From Corynebacterium lujinxingii (GTDB taxonomy: Bacteria > Actinomycetota > Actinomycetes > Mycobacteriales > Mycobacteriaceae), in contig NZ_CP061032.1 of assembly GCF_014490555.1 (NCBI RefSeq), positions 1,426,001 through 1,490,000 of the forward strand: 64,000 nt of DNA. The letters are read 5' to 3'. Shown piece after piece: positions 38,232 to 48,654 of the stretch; position 1 is the first letter of the stretch, and every line of letters begins with the position of its first letter. The notes beneath the pieces were generated by a model. The model ran no database searches. It was not told the origin of the DNA and saw only the letters and a program-made list of their open reading frames with translations. A program made the translations under genes and the position numbers.

Positions 38232-39179
38232 ATGAGCCAGCACAACCCTGAAAACTACGACAACCTGCTCGACGGCAGCGTGAAAACCGGCGCGCGCAAC
38301 CTAAAGCGAGCACCGCTCGGCCCTGATTCGCTGATGTGGAAGTGGGGTTCCGACAAGCGTCTGCAGCTGCTGCGCGGCTACACCGGCGTGCTGCAAAACA
38401 TGCACCCGGCGATCGGACAGTCCCTGCTCGATCACTCGAAGTTCTTCGAGGAGCCGTTCGCCAGGCTTGAGCGCTCCACCCCGCAGATCATCATGTCCAT
38501 CTACGACAAGAACGGCGAATTGGGCAAACAGATCCGCGACTACCACGTGGACATCAAGGGCAAGCTGCGCGACGGCGAGCGCTACCACTCGCTGAACCCG
38601 GAGACGTACTGGTGGGCGCACGCGACGTTTGTCTACCGCGTCATCCTCGCCCAGGAACTCTTCGGCACCCCGTTCACCCACGAAGAAAAGGACCAGATCG
38701 TGCGCGAGGGCGTGACCTGGTGGGACATGTACGGGCTGTCGGAGCGCCCGGTGATTGACAACTACGACGATCTCATCGCCTACATCGACGAGATGGAAGA
38801 CACCGTCTTAGAGCGCAACGAGACCGTCGACTTCGCGCTGCGCACCGCCCGCGTCGAGCCGGTCAAAGCCCCGGACGGTGTGCCCGAGGCGGTGTGGAAG
38901 GTGATCTGGAAGCCGGCGATGAACTCGCTGATCTGGCTGACCATCGGCACGCTCAACGACAAGGAGCGCGAGATCTTGGACCTCGAGTGGACTAAGAAGG
39001 ACCAGCGCCGCTTCAACCGCATCGCGAATGTGATCCGAAAGGTGTTCACGATCCTGCCGGAAGACAAGCGCTACATGGAGCCCGGTAGGTCGCTGATGAT
39101 TAAAAATGGCATGATCCGCGGCAAGTACAAGGAACCGAAGAAGATCGAGCCGTACAAGCCGTCCGGCTGCCCGGTGTAA
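38232..39179 (+). CDS. Oxygenase MpaB/DUF2236 family protein
   Basis: The 315-residue protein has the DUF2236 pattern: LGPDSLMWKWGSD near the start, and NPETYWWAHATFVYRVI with the family's Trp and His (about 122-138). Members, such as latex-clearing protein relatives and mycophenolic-acid enzyme MpaB, are haem or oxygen-dependent enzymes. The substrate here is unknown. A perfect terminator hairpin follows 13 bp after its stop. Confidence 0.8.
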   Translation: MSQHNPENYDNLLDGSVKTGARNLKRAPLGPDSLMWKWGSDKRLQLLRGYTGVLQNMHPAIGQSLLDHSKFFEEPFARLERSTPQIIMSIYDKNGELGKQIRDYHVDIKGKLRDGERYHSLNPETYWWAHATFVYRVILAQELFGTPFTHEEKDQIVREGVTWWDMYGLSERPVIDNYDDLIAYIDEMEDTVLERNETVDFALRTARVEPVKAPDGVPEAVWKVIWKPAMNSLIWLTIGTLNDKEREILDLEWTKKDQRRFNRIANVIRKVFTILPEDKRYMEPGRSLMIKNGMIRGKYKEPKKIEPYKPSGCPV

Positions 39180-39192
39180 CCGGACAGTAGCA

Positions 39193-39220
39193 AGCGGGCG
39201 CTACCGGAGTAGCGCCCGCT
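39193..39220. terminator. Perfect 12-bp stem-loop between convergent DUF2236 gene and pnp
   Basis: AGCGGGCGCTAC and GTAGCGCCCGCT form a perfect stem with loop CGGA. It serves both directions; flanking T runs are short. Confidence 0.8.
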
Positions 39221-39236
39221 TTCGCTGTGCGACGTG

Positions 39237-41525
39237 TTACTCGTTGTCCTCCACCGGGACGAGCGAGATCTTGCCGCGGTTATCGATGTCGCGGATTTCC
39301 ACCTCAACCTTGTCGCCGACGTTGATGACGTCCTCAACATTTTCCACACGAGTGTTGCCACCCAGATTCGAGATGTGGATCAGGCCGTCGGTGCCCGGCA
39401 TGATGGACACGAACGCGCCGAAGGCGACGGTCTTGACAACGGTGCCCAGGTAGCGCTCCCCCACCTTCGGCATCTGCGGGTTCGCGATCGCGTTGATCTT
39501 CTCAATCGCTGCGTCCGCGGCTTCGCCGGAGGCTGCGGAGACGAACACGGTGCCGTCGTCCTCGATGGAGATCTCCGCGCCGGTGTCCTCGGTGATCTGG
39601 TTGATCGTCTTGCCCTTCGGGCCGATCAGCTCGCCGATCTTCGGTACCGGGATCTTCACGGTGGTGATCTTCGGGGCGAGCGTGTTCATCTCGTCCGGAC
39701 CGTCAATGACCTCAGCCATGGTATCCAGGATGGCTTCGCGGGCGTCGCGGGCCTGGTTCAGGGCGTCGGCAAGCACCTTCGACGGGATGCCGTCGAGCTT
39801 GGTGTCGAGCTGCAACGCGGTGATGAACTCGCGGGTACCGGCGACCTTGAAGTCCATGTCGCCGAACGCGTCCTCGGCGCCCAGGATGTCGGTTAGCGCG
39901 ACGTACTCGGTCTCGCCGTCGACCTCGCCGGAGACAAGCCCCATCGCGATGCCGGCCACCGGGGCAGCCAGCGGCACGCCTGCGTTGTACAGCGACAGCG
40001 TGGAGGCGCACACCGAGCCCATCGAGGTCGACCCGTTCGAGCCGAGCGCCTCGGAGACCTGGCGGATGGTGTACGGGAAGTCCTCGCGCGACGGGATCAC
40101 CGGCACGAGCGCACGTTCTGCGAGAGCGCCGTGACCGATCTCGCGGCGCTTCGGCGAGCCGACGCGGCCCGTCTCACCGGTGGAGTACGGCGGGAAGTTG
40201 TAGTGGTGGATGTAGCGCTTCGAGTCCTCCGGGTGCAGGGAGTCGAGGTGCTGCTCCATCTTCAGCATGTCCAGCGTGGTCACGCCCAGGATCTGGGTCT
40301 CGCCGCGCTCGAACAAGGCGGAGCCGTGGGCGCGCGGGATGAGTTCGACCTCGACGCCCAAGTCGCGGATGTCAGTCACGCCGCGGCCGTCGATACGGAA
40401 ACCCTCGGAGAGGATCTTCTCGCGCACGATCTGCTTCTGCACCGCGTTGTAGGCCGCACGGATCTCTTTGGACGCGGCTGCGCGCTCCTCGTGCTCGTCG
40501 TCGTCAATGTCGAAGGAGTCGAACAGGTCCTCCTCGATCTCCTCCATGTAGGAGTTGGTGGCGTCCTCGCGCTCCGCCTTCGACGCGATGGTCATCAGCT
40601 TCGAGAGCTTCTTCGCCGCCTTCTTCTCCACGGCCTTGAATACCTTCTCGGAGTACGACGGGAAGAGCGGGAATTCCTTGTCCTCGGTGGAGACTTCCTC
40701 GGTCAGCGCACGCTGCGCGCGGCACAGGGTCTCGATGTACGGCTTCGCCGACTCGATGCCCTCCGCAACGGTCTCCTCGGTCGGTGCCGGGTAGCCGTTT
40801 TTAATCTGCTCGACAACGTTCACGCCCGCGCCGGCCTCCACCATCATGATGGCGACGTCTTCCTCAGTCTTGCGGCCGCGCTTGCGCTCGACCATGCGTC
40901 CGGCAACGACCATCTCGAACAGGCAGCGCTGGTGCTGCTCGTGGTTCGGGAAGGCGACCCACTGGCCCTCGGGGTGCTTGTCGTCGGCAAGCAACGCCAT
41001 GCGCACGCCGCCAACCGGGCCGGAGACCGGGAGGCCGGACAGCTGCGTTGCAGCAGACGCGCCGTTGATGGCGACGACGTCGTAGTACTCCTCCGGGTGC
41101 TGAGACAGCACGGTGATGACCACCTGGACCTCGTTGCGCAGCCCCTTGACAAACGTCGGGCGCAGCGGGCGGTCGATCAAGCGACAGGCCAAAATCGCCT
41201 GCGTGGACGGGCGGCCCTCGCGACGGAAGAACGAGCCCGGGATCTTGCCGGCGGCGTACATACGTTCTTCCACATCCACGGTCAGCGGGAAGAAATCGAA
41301 GCCCTCGCGCGGCTGATTCGATGCGGTGGTGGTGGCCAGCATCATGGTGTCGTCGTCAAGGTAGGTGGTCACAGAGCCGTCGGCCTGGCGCGCGAGCTGC
41401 CCGGTCTCGAAACGGATGTTGCGGGTGCCGAACTCGCCGTTGTCCAGCGTGGCGACGACCTCGGTCACACCGAAGTCCTCCTCAACTTGGACATCAAACG
41501 AGTTTTTTGGCTGAAAGTTGCGCAA
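39237..41525 (-). CDS. pnp: Polyribonucleotide nucleotidyltransferase (PNPase)
   Basis: The 762-residue exoribonuclease degrades RNA 3' to 5' with phosphate. It has two RNase PH domains ([51 protein letters not shown]), a helical linker, a KH domain ([18 protein letters not shown]) and a C-terminal S1 domain ([19 protein letters not shown]). The start is TTG at 41525 with GGAGAGG upstream. It lies downstream of rpsO, as in many bacteria, but a strong terminator separates them. Confidence 0.96.
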   Translation of the reverse strand: MRNFQPKNSFDVQVEEDFGVTEVVATLDNGEFGTRNIRFETGQLARQADGSVTTYLDDDTMMLATTTASNQPREGFDFFPLTVDVEERMYAAGKIPGSFFRREGRPSTQAILACRLIDRPLRPTFVKGLRNEVQVVITVLSQHPEEYYDVVAINGASAATQLSGLPVSGPVGGVRMALLADDKHPEGQWVAFPNHEQHQRCLFEMVVAGRMVERKRGRKTEEDVAIMMVEAGAGVNVVEQIKNGYPAPTEETVAEGIESAKPYIETLCRAQRALTEEVSTEDKEFPLFPSYSEKVFKAVEKKAAKKLSKLMTIASKAEREDATNSYMEEIEEDLFDSFDIDDDEHEERAAASKEIRAAYNAVQKQIVREKILSEGFRIDGRGVTDIRDLGVEVELIPRAHGSALFERGETQILGVTTLDMLKMEQHLDSLHPEDSKRYIHHYNFPPYSTGETGRVGSPKRREIGHGALAERALVPVIPSREDFPYTIRQVSEALGSNGSTSMGSVCASTLSLYNAGVPLAAPVAGIAMGLVSGEVDGETEYVALTDILGAEDAFGDMDFKVAGTREFITALQLDTKLDGIPSKVLADALNQARDAREAILDTMAEVIDGPDEMNTLAPKITTVKIPVPKIGELIGPKGKTINQITEDTGAEISIEDDGTVFVSAASGEAADAAIEKINAIANPQMPKVGERYLGTVVKTVAFGAFVSIMPGTDGLIHISNLGGNTRVENVEDVINVGDKVEVEIRDIDNRGKISLVPVEDNE

Positions 41526-41609
41526 AAGGATCCCTCTCCTTCGAAGGCGTGGTGGCGATCATCGGTGCCGCCCTATATTGGTGTTCTTGCAACGGGCAAC
41601 GATGATAGC

Positions 41610-41646
41610 AAAAAACGCCCCACCACGCAGGTGAGGCGTTATTTTT
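41610..41646 (-). terminator. Rho-independent terminator after rpsO
   Basis: On the minus strand AACGCCTCACC, loop TGCG, TGGTGGGGCGTT, then a T run (TTTTTT with the stem end). Classic GC stem and T-tract, 17 bp after the rpsO stop, which must reduce read-through to pnp. Confidence 0.85.
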
Positions 41647-41656
41647 GCGCTTTTGC

Positions 41657-41926
41657 TTAGCGACGAAGACCCAGACGGGCAATCAGATCGCGGTAACGAT
41701 CGACGTTGTTCTCGCGCAGGTACTTCAGCAGGCCGCGACGACGACCGACGAGCAGCAGCAGGCCACGACGGGAGTGGTGGTCGTGCTGGTGGGTCTTGAG
41801 GTGCTCGGTCAGGTTGTTGATGCGCTCGGTGAGCAGCGCAACCTGCGCCTCCGGGGAACCGGTGTCGGTCTCGTGCAGGCCGTAAGCCTTGAGGATCTCG
41901 GCCTTCTTCTCAGTGGACAGTGCCAT
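41657..41926 (-). CDS. rpsO: 30S ribosomal protein S15
   Basis: The 89-residue protein matches S15, which binds the central domain of 16S r[51 protein letters not shown], and [24 protein letters not shown]. The length is standard. AAGGAG precedes the ATG. Confidence 0.98.
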   Translation of the reverse strand: MALSTEKKAEILKAYGLHETDTGSPEAQVALLTERINNLTEHLKTHQHDHHSRRGLLLLVGRRRGLLKYLRENNVDRYRDLIARLGLRR

Positions 41927-42029
41927 GAGGAACTCCTTGGTTGTTTCAGTTCGCGTTCTACGGAAAAGTCTTTCGCTGCGCCGTAACTGCCACGAACCAC
42001 AGTCGAATGGCGCAAGACCTCGGGAAAGA

Positions 42030-42992
42030 CTACACGACGGCTGTTTCGCGGGCCAAACCGGTCAGTCGACGCATGAACTCGTCCAAAAAGCCGGCGGTGT
42101 CGACTCGGACTGCGACGGCGGCTGTCTTGTCCTGGTCGTTGAGCCGCGTCTCGTCGCCAATCGTGCGCCCGCGCGTCTCGCCATCGGTGTCCACCTTCAT
42201 GTTGATGCCGAGCGTGTCAACCAAACCAGGCTGAATAGCCACCGCGACGGCGAGCGGGTCGTGCAAGCCGCAGCCGCCCAAGTGCGGCGAGGTGGTCTTG
42301 TACGCGTCGATGTAGTAGTTCGTGATGTCCGCCAGGAAGTTGCCGCCGGTGGTGCCAAGCGCAGACCATTGCGCGGTTTCCTTCGTGGTCAGAAGCGTTT
42401 TCAGGGTGACGTCGAGGCCGATCATGGTGACGTTGCGAACCTTCCGGAACAGCAGATCCGTAGCTTCCGGATCCTGGTTGATGTTTGCCTCGGACCACGC
42501 GGTGACGTTGCCGGGGACGGTCAGCGCACCGCCCATCATCACGATGTTGGCGTTTTCGCGGAACACGTTGGAAGCTTCAACCGCTTCCGCGATCGTAGTC
42601 GACGGGCCGGTCGGCACGATGATGAGATCATCGCCGTAAGCATCGACAGACTCGACGAGAAAGTCGACCGCGGATGTCGTTTCCACCTGCCGCTTCGGGT
42701 CGGGGATCTCCACTTCACCGATGCCGTTTTTGCCGTGGATAAACGCCGAGATTTCCTGGACTTCGAAGGAATCCTTCACCCGCGCGTGGTCTGGTCCGGC
42801 GAACACCGGGATGTCCGTTCGGCCGAACAGCTCCAAGATGGCGAGCGTGTTGCGCACCGAATCAGCGACAACCACGTTGCCGTAGGTACAGGTCACCCCG
42901 ATAAGGTTGACTTCCGGCGAGGCCAGGGCGTACGCGAGGGCGAGGGCATCGTCGATACCGGTGTCCAGATCCAGAATCAGCTTGGTGGTCAT
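42030..42992 (-). CDS. Inosine-uridine preferring nucleoside hydrolase
   Basis: The 320-residue enzyme hydrolyses ribonucleosides to base and ribose. The Ca2+-binding N-terminal motif [16 protein letters not shown] is at 8-23, and [23 protein letters not shown] and the C-terminal catalytic-region LHDPLAVAV follow. Start ATG overlaps the ribF stop by 4 nt, so it is coupled to ribF; nucleobase salvage would also connect with the permease at the left edge, now damaged. Confidence 0.92.
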   Translation of the reverse strand: MTTKLILDLDTGIDDALALAYALASPEVNLIGVTCTYGNVVVADSVRNTLAILELFGRTDIPVFAGPDHARVKDSFEVQEISAFIHGKNGIGEVEIPDPKRQVETTSAVDFLVESVDAYGDDLIIVPTGPSTTIAEAVEASNVFRENANIVMMGGALTVPGNVTAWSEANINQDPEATDLLFRKVRNVTMIGLDVTLKTLLTTKETAQWSALGTTGGNFLADITNYYIDAYKTTSPHLGGCGLHDPLAVAVAIQPGLVDTLGINMKVDTDGETRGRTIGDETRLNDQDKTAAVAVRVDTAGFLDEFMRRLTGLARETAVV

Positions 42993-43957
42993 GCCCCGAG
43001 GATATCGCGGGTGGTGGCCACATCGCGGGCCATGTGCTCTAAAAGCTCGTCGACGGAGTCGAACTTCAGCATGTCGCGCACTTTGCCCACGAATTCCACG
43101 CGCGCCATGCGCCCGTACAGGTCGGCGTCCCGGTCGAGCACAAACGACTCCACGCTGCGTCGCAGGTCCCCGAATGTGGGGTTAGTGCCCACGGAGATCG
43201 CCGCCGGGTAGCGCTCCCCGGGTTCCATGTCGCCGTCGATGGGGGCGTCGTCGATAATGGTCAGCCACCCGGCGTAGACGCCGTCGGCGGGGACGGCCGC
43301 GGCGTCGGAGGCGTACTGGTTCGCCGTCGGGTAGCCCAGTTCCTTGCCGCCGCGGCCCGCCCCGCGCTCGATCGGGGCGATGACGGAAAACGGCCGGCCC
43401 ATGTAGTCGGTGGCGGTGTGCACGTTGCCGCCGGACAGTTGGTCGCGGATAGCGGTCGAGCACACCCGCACGCCGCCGTCGGAAAGCAACCGCACAATGG
43501 TCACGTCGACGCCCGCCTGCTCACCCAGTTGCGCCATGGTGGTGGCGGTGCCGGCCGCGTCTTTGCCAAAGGTGAAGTTCTCCCCCACCAAAATGTGCCG
43601 GGCTCCGAGCTTGCTGACGAGCACGTCATCGACGTACTCCTGCGGCGTGAGCCCGCCGAGTTCGTGGCGGAAATCGATAACAAGCAGGTAGTCCACACCG
43701 AGTTCCGCGATGTGGTGGGCCCGCTCCTCCAGCGACATCAGCGCCGCCGGGCTGCGGTCGGGGGTAAACACCGTCACGGGGTGCGGGTCGAATGTCATCA
43801 CGACACTGGGCACGCCGAGTTCGCGGGCCCTGTGCACGGCCTGCGAGATGAGCATTTGGTGGCCGCGGTGCACGCCGTCGAACACACCAATGGTGACGAC
43901 GGTGCCGTTGTTGCCGAGCGTTTCCGGAACCGCGTTAAGCCCTGCCAAAATATCCAC
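42989..43957 (-). CDS. ribF: Bifunctional riboflavin kinase/FMN adenylyltransferase
   Basis: The 322-residue protein makes FMN and FAD from riboflavin. The N-terminal adenylyltransferase domain shows VTIGVFDGVHRGHQMLI and TFDPHP; the kinase domain has GAGRGGKELGYPTANQ and ISVGTNPTFG. The start is taken as GTG 43957 because relatives start MDI and TACTGT lies 7 nt upstream; the open frame runs further, antisense to truB. A GTG three codons earlier is possible. Confidence 0.93.
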   Translation of the reverse strand: MDILAGLNAVPETLGNNGTVVTIGVFDGVHRGHQMLISQAVHRARELGVPSVVMTFDPHPVTVFTPDRSPAALMSLEERAHHIAELGVDYLLVIDFRHELGGLTPQEYVDDVLVSKLGARHILVGENFTFGKDAAGTATTMAQLGEQAGVDVTIVRLLSDGGVRVCSTAIRDQLSGGNVHTATDYMGRPFSVIAPIERGAGRGGKELGYPTANQYASDAAAVPADGVYAGWLTIIDDAPIDGDMEPGERYPAAISVGTNPTFGDLRRSVESFVLDRDADLYGRMARVEFVGKVRDMLKFDSVDELLEHMARDVATTRDILGA

Positions 43958-43964
43958 GCCCGAC

Positions 43965-43981
43965 ACAGTACGGGATACGCT
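43965..43981. promoter_or_regulatory. Back-to-back -10 pair between ribF and truB
   Basis: Minus-strand TACTGT (43965-43970) serves ribF, plus-strand TACGCT (43976-43981) serves truB, 11 bp start to start. Gaps to start codons are 7 and 6 nt. The whole intergenic region is 30 bp. Confidence 0.6.
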
Positions 43982-43987
43982 CGTGGC

Positions 43988-44881
43988 ATGAACGATCCCC
44001 TCGCAACGTTCGGCATTGTTGTCGTCGATAAGCCAGCTGGCCTGACAAGCCACGACGTGGTCGCCCGCCTGCGCCGCTTCTTCGGTACCCGCAAGGTGGG
44101 GCACGCGGGCACGCTCGACCCGATGGCGACCGGGGTGCTCGTCGCAGGCATCGAACGCGGCACGAAACTGCTCGCCCACCTGGTGGCCGACGACAAGGTG
44201 TACGAGACGACCATTCGGCTGGGCCAAGCGACGACGACGGACGACGCGGAGGGCGATGTCGTCGAGACGCACGACGCATCAAAGGTGAGCGAGGAGGCGA
44301 TCCGCGCCGCGGTCTCGAACCTCACCGGCGAGATTATGCAGGTGCCGTCAAAGGTTTCCGCGATCAAGATCGACGGACGCCGCGCCCACGAACTGGTGCG
44401 CGCCGGCGAGGACGTGGACATCCCGGCCCGCCCGGTGACGATCCACGCCTTCGAGCTCGGCGAGATCCGCCGCCATGACGGTGTGATCGACGTCGACGCG
44501 CGCGTGCACTGCTCCACCGGCACGTATATCCGCTCGCTCGGGCGCGATCTCGGCGCCGCGCTCGGCGTCGGCGGGCACTTGATTGCTTTACGACGACACC
44601 GTGTCGGCTCATTCACCCTCGACGACGCCCGCACCCTCGAGGAGCTAGAAAAAAACGCGCAGCTGTCACTGTCCATGGACGACGCACTCACCCGCGCCTG
44701 GCCGGTACTCGACGTCACCGCCGAGGAGTACGCAGCACTTTCCATGGGCAAATGGCTCGAACCGCGCGGGCTGAAGGGCGTGCACGCTGCGGTCGGCCCC
44801 GACGGGCGGGCCGTTGCGCTGGTCAAGGAGCAGGGAAAACGGTTGGCCACGGTGTTCGTGGCGCGACCGTCGACGCTGTAG
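43988..44881 (+). CDS. truB: tRNA pseudouridine(55) synthase
   Basis: The 297-residue enzyme makes pseudouridine 55 in the tRNA T loop. The catalytic Asp is in KVGHAGTLDPMATGVL (about 35-50), with VVDKPAGLTSHDVV upstream, YETTIRLGQATTTDDAEGD, and the C-terminal actinobacterial extension. ATG at 43988 is the first Met after TACGCT. It is divergent from ribF, though the two are often neighbours in bacteria. pptT converges 5 bp away. Confidence 0.95.
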   Translation: MNDPLATFGIVVVDKPAGLTSHDVVARLRRFFGTRKVGHAGTLDPMATGVLVAGIERGTKLLAHLVADDKVYETTIRLGQATTTDDAEGDVVETHDASKVSEEAIRAAVSNLTGEIMQVPSKVSAIKIDGRRAHELVRAGEDVDIPARPVTIHAFELGEIRRHDGVIDVDARVHCSTGTYIRSLGRDLGAALGVGGHLIALRRHRVGSFTLDDARTLEELEKNAQLSLSMDDALTRAWPVLDVTAEEYAALSMGKWLEPRGLKGVHAAVGPDGRAVALVKEQGKRLATVFVARPSTL

Positions 44882-44886
44882 GTGCG

Positions 44887-45543
44887 TCAGCGCACGTAGG
44901 TGGAGGCGATGACGTAGCCGCCGCGCACCACCCAGCGGCCTTCAAACAGCGGCACCGGGGCTGGGCGTGCGAGCAGTTGGGAAATGAACGTGCCGTCGGC
45001 GCGCAGCTCGATTTCCGCCTCGTCGAAGTCCAGCCAGCGCCGCGTCATTGGGAACCAGCACTTGTAGGTTGCTTCCTTTGCACAAAACAACAGCCGGTCC
45101 GCCCACGGCTGCCCGTTTGCGCGCATGCGCTCCACCATTGCGATCTCAGTGTCGCTCGCGATGGAGCGCAACACCCCGTCCGGCAACGCCTCGGCCGGCT
45201 CGGCGTCCAGCCCCATCGAGTGGACGTGGCGGGTGGAGGCGGCCACCGCGGCGCGCAGCCCGTCGGTGTGGGTGAGCGAGCCGGTGTAGCCCTCCGGCCA
45301 CAGCGGCATGCCGCGCTCGCCGCGCAAGATCGCTCCGGCGGATTCCACGCCGAGTTCGCGCAGCGCCTCGTGGGCGCACCAGCGCGCGTCGCCGAACTCG
45401 CCCTTGCGAACGTCCACGGCTGCTTTAACCTCTTGCCGCTCGGCGGGGTGTAGATCGTCGTAACGCGTCAGATCCCCTGCGTCGTCGGTAAGGAAAAACA
45501 CGCACCGCGCCTCCGGAGGGAACAGCGAAATGTCCTGCATCAC
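44887..45543 (-). CDS. pptT: 4'-phosphopantetheinyl transferase (PptT/EntD type)
   Basis: The 218-residue enzyme attaches phosphopantetheine to acyl and peptidyl carrier proteins; in Corynebacteriales it activates fatty acid synthase I and the mycolate condensing enzyme. Motifs: GSLTHTDG, SMGLDAEP (metal-binding Asp) and FCAKEATYKCW (Glu and Lys). It overlaps the metallophosphoesterase gene by 4 nt, the same pairing as Rv2794c-Rv2795c. Confidence 0.9.
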   Translation of the reverse strand: MMQDISLFPPEARCVFFLTDDAGDLTRYDDLHPAERQEVKAAVDVRKGEFGDARWCAHEALRELGVESAGAILRGERGMPLWPEGYTGSLTHTDGLRAAVAASTRHVHSMGLDAEPAEALPDGVLRSIASDTEIAMVERMRANGQPWADRLLFCAKEATYKCWFPMTRRWLDFDEAEIELRADGTFISQLLARPAPVPLFEGRWVVRGGYVIASTYVR

Positions 45544-46340
45544 TGCTCAACCTCCATGACCGGGTACGGGAACGGCCGCCCAGGTGGATAGTGCTGCCAC
45601 TCGCGCGGATAGCCCAGGGAAACCTCGATGTGGTCGACACCGTCGACGGTGGTCACCCCCGGCATGTGCAGGTGACCGTACACGACTGCCTGGGCGTCGT
45701 AACGCTTGGGCCACGTGCGCGTGTGCCGGGTGCCGCACCACAGGGCGATTTCCGCCCACTTCATCTGCTGCACCGGTTCTTGCACGAGCGGCCAGTGGTT
45801 GACCAGGATCGTCGGCCCGCTGATGCGCGACAGGCGTTTCGTGGTGTACGCCAGCCGGTCCCAGCACCAGCCGCGGATATCCACGAACGGGGCGATGGCG
45901 AACTCGTCGGTCATCACCACGCTTTTCTCGTGGGCCGCCTGCAGCGCTTCGTCGACAGTGAACTCGCGGCTGCGGAACGAATAGTCGTAGAGGGTAAACA
46001 GCGGCGCGACAGTCACCCCGCCGAAGACCGGATAGCGGTCCTCCGGGGTGATCACGCCGATGGACCGCATCGCCTGCACGAGCATGGCGTACTTCTCGCG
46101 CCCCCGGTAACGGTCGGCGGAGCGGCAGAACAGCTCGTGGTTGCCCGGCACCCAGATCACCGTGTCGAAGCGCTCGGCGAGGTTTCCCATCACTTCGACG
46201 ATCAACTCAAAACGCTCCGCAACATCGCCGGCAACAATGAGCCAGTCCGATGGGTCAGCCGGCTGAATCTCGGCGATTTTCGGGCCGTTGAGCTTCACCG
46301 CGGCATGCAGGTCGCTCACAGCCCAGAGGGTGGTGGTCAT
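45540..46340 (-). CDS. Metallophosphoesterase (calcineurin-like)
   Basis: The 266-residue protein carries the calcineurin fold motifs: SDLHAAVK (D-x-H), VAGDVAE (GD), VPGNHELF (GNHE), and VNHWPL and YGHLHMPG. The substrate is unknown. It lies between a MATE transporter gene and pptT with 4-nt overlaps on both sides. Confidence 0.87.
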   Translation of the reverse strand: MTTTLWAVSDLHAAVKLNGPKIAEIQPADPSDWLIVAGDVAERFELIVEVMGNLAERFDTVIWVPGNHELFCRSADRYRGREKYAMLVQAMRSIGVITPEDRYPVFGGVTVAPLFTLYDYSFRSREFTVDEALQAAHEKSVVMTDEFAIAPFVDIRGWCWDRLAYTTKRLSRISGPTILVNHWPLVQEPVQQMKWAEIALWCGTRHTRTWPKRYDAQAVVYGHLHMPGVTTVDGVDHIEVSLGYPREWQHYPPGRPFPYPVMEVEQ

Positions 46341-47671
46341 GCACCCTGTTTACCATCGACGTCGGTCACGGCCCACCGCATCGAGCGGAACCGCAACACC
46401 ACGCCGACGAGCCGCACCAGCACCTGGCCGAGCTGTCCGACCCAGATGCCGGTAAGCCCCCAACCAAACGCGCCGGAAGCGAGAATGATCGGCAGCGCAA
46501 CCCCGATGAGCGAAAACAGCGTCAGGTTACGCAGGTAGGCCGCGTCGGACGCACCGAGCAGCACACCGTCGAGCGCAAACACTGCGCCTCCCGCCACGAT
46601 CATCGCGATGAACAAGAACCACGGGGCGACAAGCGTATCGACGACCGCCTCATCCGCCGTAAACAGCGACAAAATCGGCTCGCGGAACACCGCGAACACC
46701 ACCGCCAGCGCCACAGCGAACACCATGGAGTATTTCAACGCCACCTGGCCCACCACGCGGGCGTCGTCAGCGCCGCCGCGGCCGAGCGCGGAACCGGTCA
46801 GCGTCTGCGCCGCGATGGCCAACGAGTCGAGCACAAGGGTGAGGAAGTTCCACAGCTGCAGCATCAACTGGTGCGCCGCCAGCGCAACTACACCGAAGCG
46901 GCCTGCCACCGCGGCGGCGGTGAGCAACGAGACTTGGAACGACAGGGAGCGCAAAATGAGGTCGCGGCCGAGCACCAGCTGCTTTTTGATGATCTCCCAG
47001 CGCGGCGTCCACCCGTGGCCGGAGCGACGGTGTTCGCGAATCAGCGCGACAACGAACAGCACTGAGGTAATCCCCATGCCGATGACGTTGGCCACCGCGG
47101 ATCCGACCAGCCCGAAGCGATTTACCAACAGCGGCAGCGACACCGCTCCGGGGATCAGCCCGCACAGCGTGAGCAAAAAGGGCAGCCGGGTGTTTTGCAC
47201 CCCGCGCATCCAGCCGTTGCCGGCCATGATCACAAGCGTCATCGGGATGGCGAACGCGCACACCCGCATCCACGACGCAGCGCGCACGCTGGTGTCGTAA
47301 TCGCCTGCGAGCGCCTGGGCTAGCGGCTGGGCGAACACCCACACGATGGTGGCCAGCACCGCACCGACGCCGAGTGCGACCCAGGTGGCTTGCACCCCCT
47401 CCTCGATCGCTTTCTGGCGCTTGCCGGCTCCGAAAAAGCGGGCACTTCGCGCGGTCGTGCCGTAGGACAAGAATGTCAGCTGCGTGGTCACCGTCGACTG
47501 GATGGCAGCACCGGCCGCCAACGCCGCCAGCTCAGCGGTGCCGAGCCTGCCGACGACCGCCGTATCCAACAACAGATACAGCGGGTTGGCAGCAAGCACC
47601 CCGAGCGCCGGCAGCGCGAGCAGCAAAATGTCGCGCGCGGACGGGGTCCGCGAAGATACGGCCCCCGTCAT
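46337..47671 (-). CDS. dinF: MATE-family efflux transporter (DinF-like)
   Basis: The 444-residue protein has 12 predicted helices and the MATE opening DILLLALPALGVLAANPLYLLLDTAVVGRLGTAELAALA (split over residues 14-52). MATE pumps export cationic drugs or metabolites using Na+ or H+. The DinF subgroup is suggested by the position next to the DHH phosphoesterase as in Mycobacterium. Overlaps both neighbours by 4 nt. Confidence 0.88.
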   Translation of the reverse strand: MTGAVSSRTPSARDILLLALPALGVLAANPLYLLLDTAVVGRLGTAELAALAAGAAIQSTVTTQLTFLSYGTTARSARFFGAGKRQKAIEEGVQATWVALGVGAVLATIVWVFAQPLAQALAGDYDTSVRAASWMRVCAFAIPMTLVIMAGNGWMRGVQNTRLPFLLTLCGLIPGAVSLPLLVNRFGLVGSAVANVIGMGITSVLFVVALIREHRRSGHGWTPRWEIIKKQLVLGRDLILRSLSFQVSLLTAAAVAGRFGVVALAAHQLMLQLWNFLTLVLDSLAIAAQTLTGSALGRGGADDARVVGQVALKYSMVFAVALAVVFAVFREPILSLFTADEAVVDTLVAPWFLFIAMIVAGGAVFALDGVLLGASDAAYLRNLTLFSLIGVALPIILASGAFGWGLTGIWVGQLGQVLVRLVGVVLRFRSMRWAVTDVDGKQGA

Positions 47672-48654
47672 CGCTGCGACACATCCGGCAGGGCAGCGAG
47701 CAGGTCGCGGACGACATCCTCGCGGGTGCCCAGTCCCGTATAGCCCGCAGCCGCGGTGTGCCCGCCGCCGCCGAGCGACGCCGCCACCGCGGAGACGTCG
47801 ACGATGGTCGAACGAAGCGACACCGCCCAGTTCCCCTTCTCCTGCTCTTTGAGCACGACGCCGACGTCGGTGCCTTCAAGCGCGCGGGCGTAGTCGATGA
47901 TCGCTTCCACCGCGGTCTGGCTCATGCGGGTGAGCAGCCCCACCGGAACGGTCAGCACCGCAACGTTGAGGCCCTTCGCCGGCATGATCTGCGTCTCTGC
48001 CAGGACTGAGCCCATCTGCTGCAGGTCGCTCGCGCTCATCGTGTCCATAAGATCCAGCGCGATCTGGCGGGTGTTTAACCCGAACTCCATCAACTCGGCG
48101 GCGAGCACATGCATGCGCGGTGTGCCCCACCGGAAGTTGCCGGTATCGGTGACCAGCCCCGCGTACAGGCAGTAGGCGATGTCGTCGTCAAGCGTCACGC
48201 CCAGATGGGCAAGCAGTTCGCGCACCATCACGGTGGTGGATTCAGACTCGACGATGAGGTTTCGCCCGCCGAAGCCGGGGTTGGTGTTGTGGTGGTCGAT
48301 CACGATCACCCGCTCCGGGTCCGCCGAGATAGCTGGCAGGTACGTCCCGGTGCGGTCGGCGGACGCGCAGTCCACCGTCACCACCACACCACCGTCGGGC
48401 AGCTCGCCGCCGTAGATGATGTCGTCCACGCCCGGGATGGTGCGCATGTTGTCAGAATGCGGCACCGACTGGCCGATGTAGACGTTGTTGCCCACACCGA
48501 GTTGGTCCAGCCCTTTCGACAACGCGCACGCCGAGCCGATGGCGTCGGCGTCGGGTTTGACGTGGGCGATCACATGGACCCGCGCAGCAGAGCGGATCCG
48601 GTCTGCCACCGCAGCGAACTGCTGGGTGTACTTCGGAAACAGTGAGACTTCCAC
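47668..48654 (-). CDS. DHH/DHHA1 phosphoesterase (NrnA-like)
   Basis: The 328-residue protein shows HVKPDADAIGSA, DCASADR and the DHHNTNPGFG motif (about residues 116-125) plus DHHA1-type GGGGHTAAAG near the C-terminus. Relatives hydrolyse oligoribonucleotides (nanoRNA), pAp or cyclic-di-AMP products. Start is GTG sharing a base with the rbfA stop (TAGTG). Confidence 0.9.
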   Translation of the reverse strand: MEVSLFPKYTQQFAAVADRIRSAARVHVIAHVKPDADAIGSACALSKGLDQLGVGNNVYIGQSVPHSDNMRTIPGVDDIIYGGELPDGGVVVTVDCASADRTGTYLPAISADPERVIVIDHHNTNPGFGGRNLIVESESTTVMVRELLAHLGVTLDDDIAYCLYAGLVTDTGNFRWGTPRMHVLAAELMEFGLNTRQIALDLMDTMSASDLQQMGSVLAETQIMPAKGLNVAVLTVPVGLLTRMSQTAVEAIIDYARALEGTDVGVVLKEQEKGNWAVSLRSTIVDVSAVAASLGGGGHTAAAGYTGLGTREDVVRDLLAALPDVSQR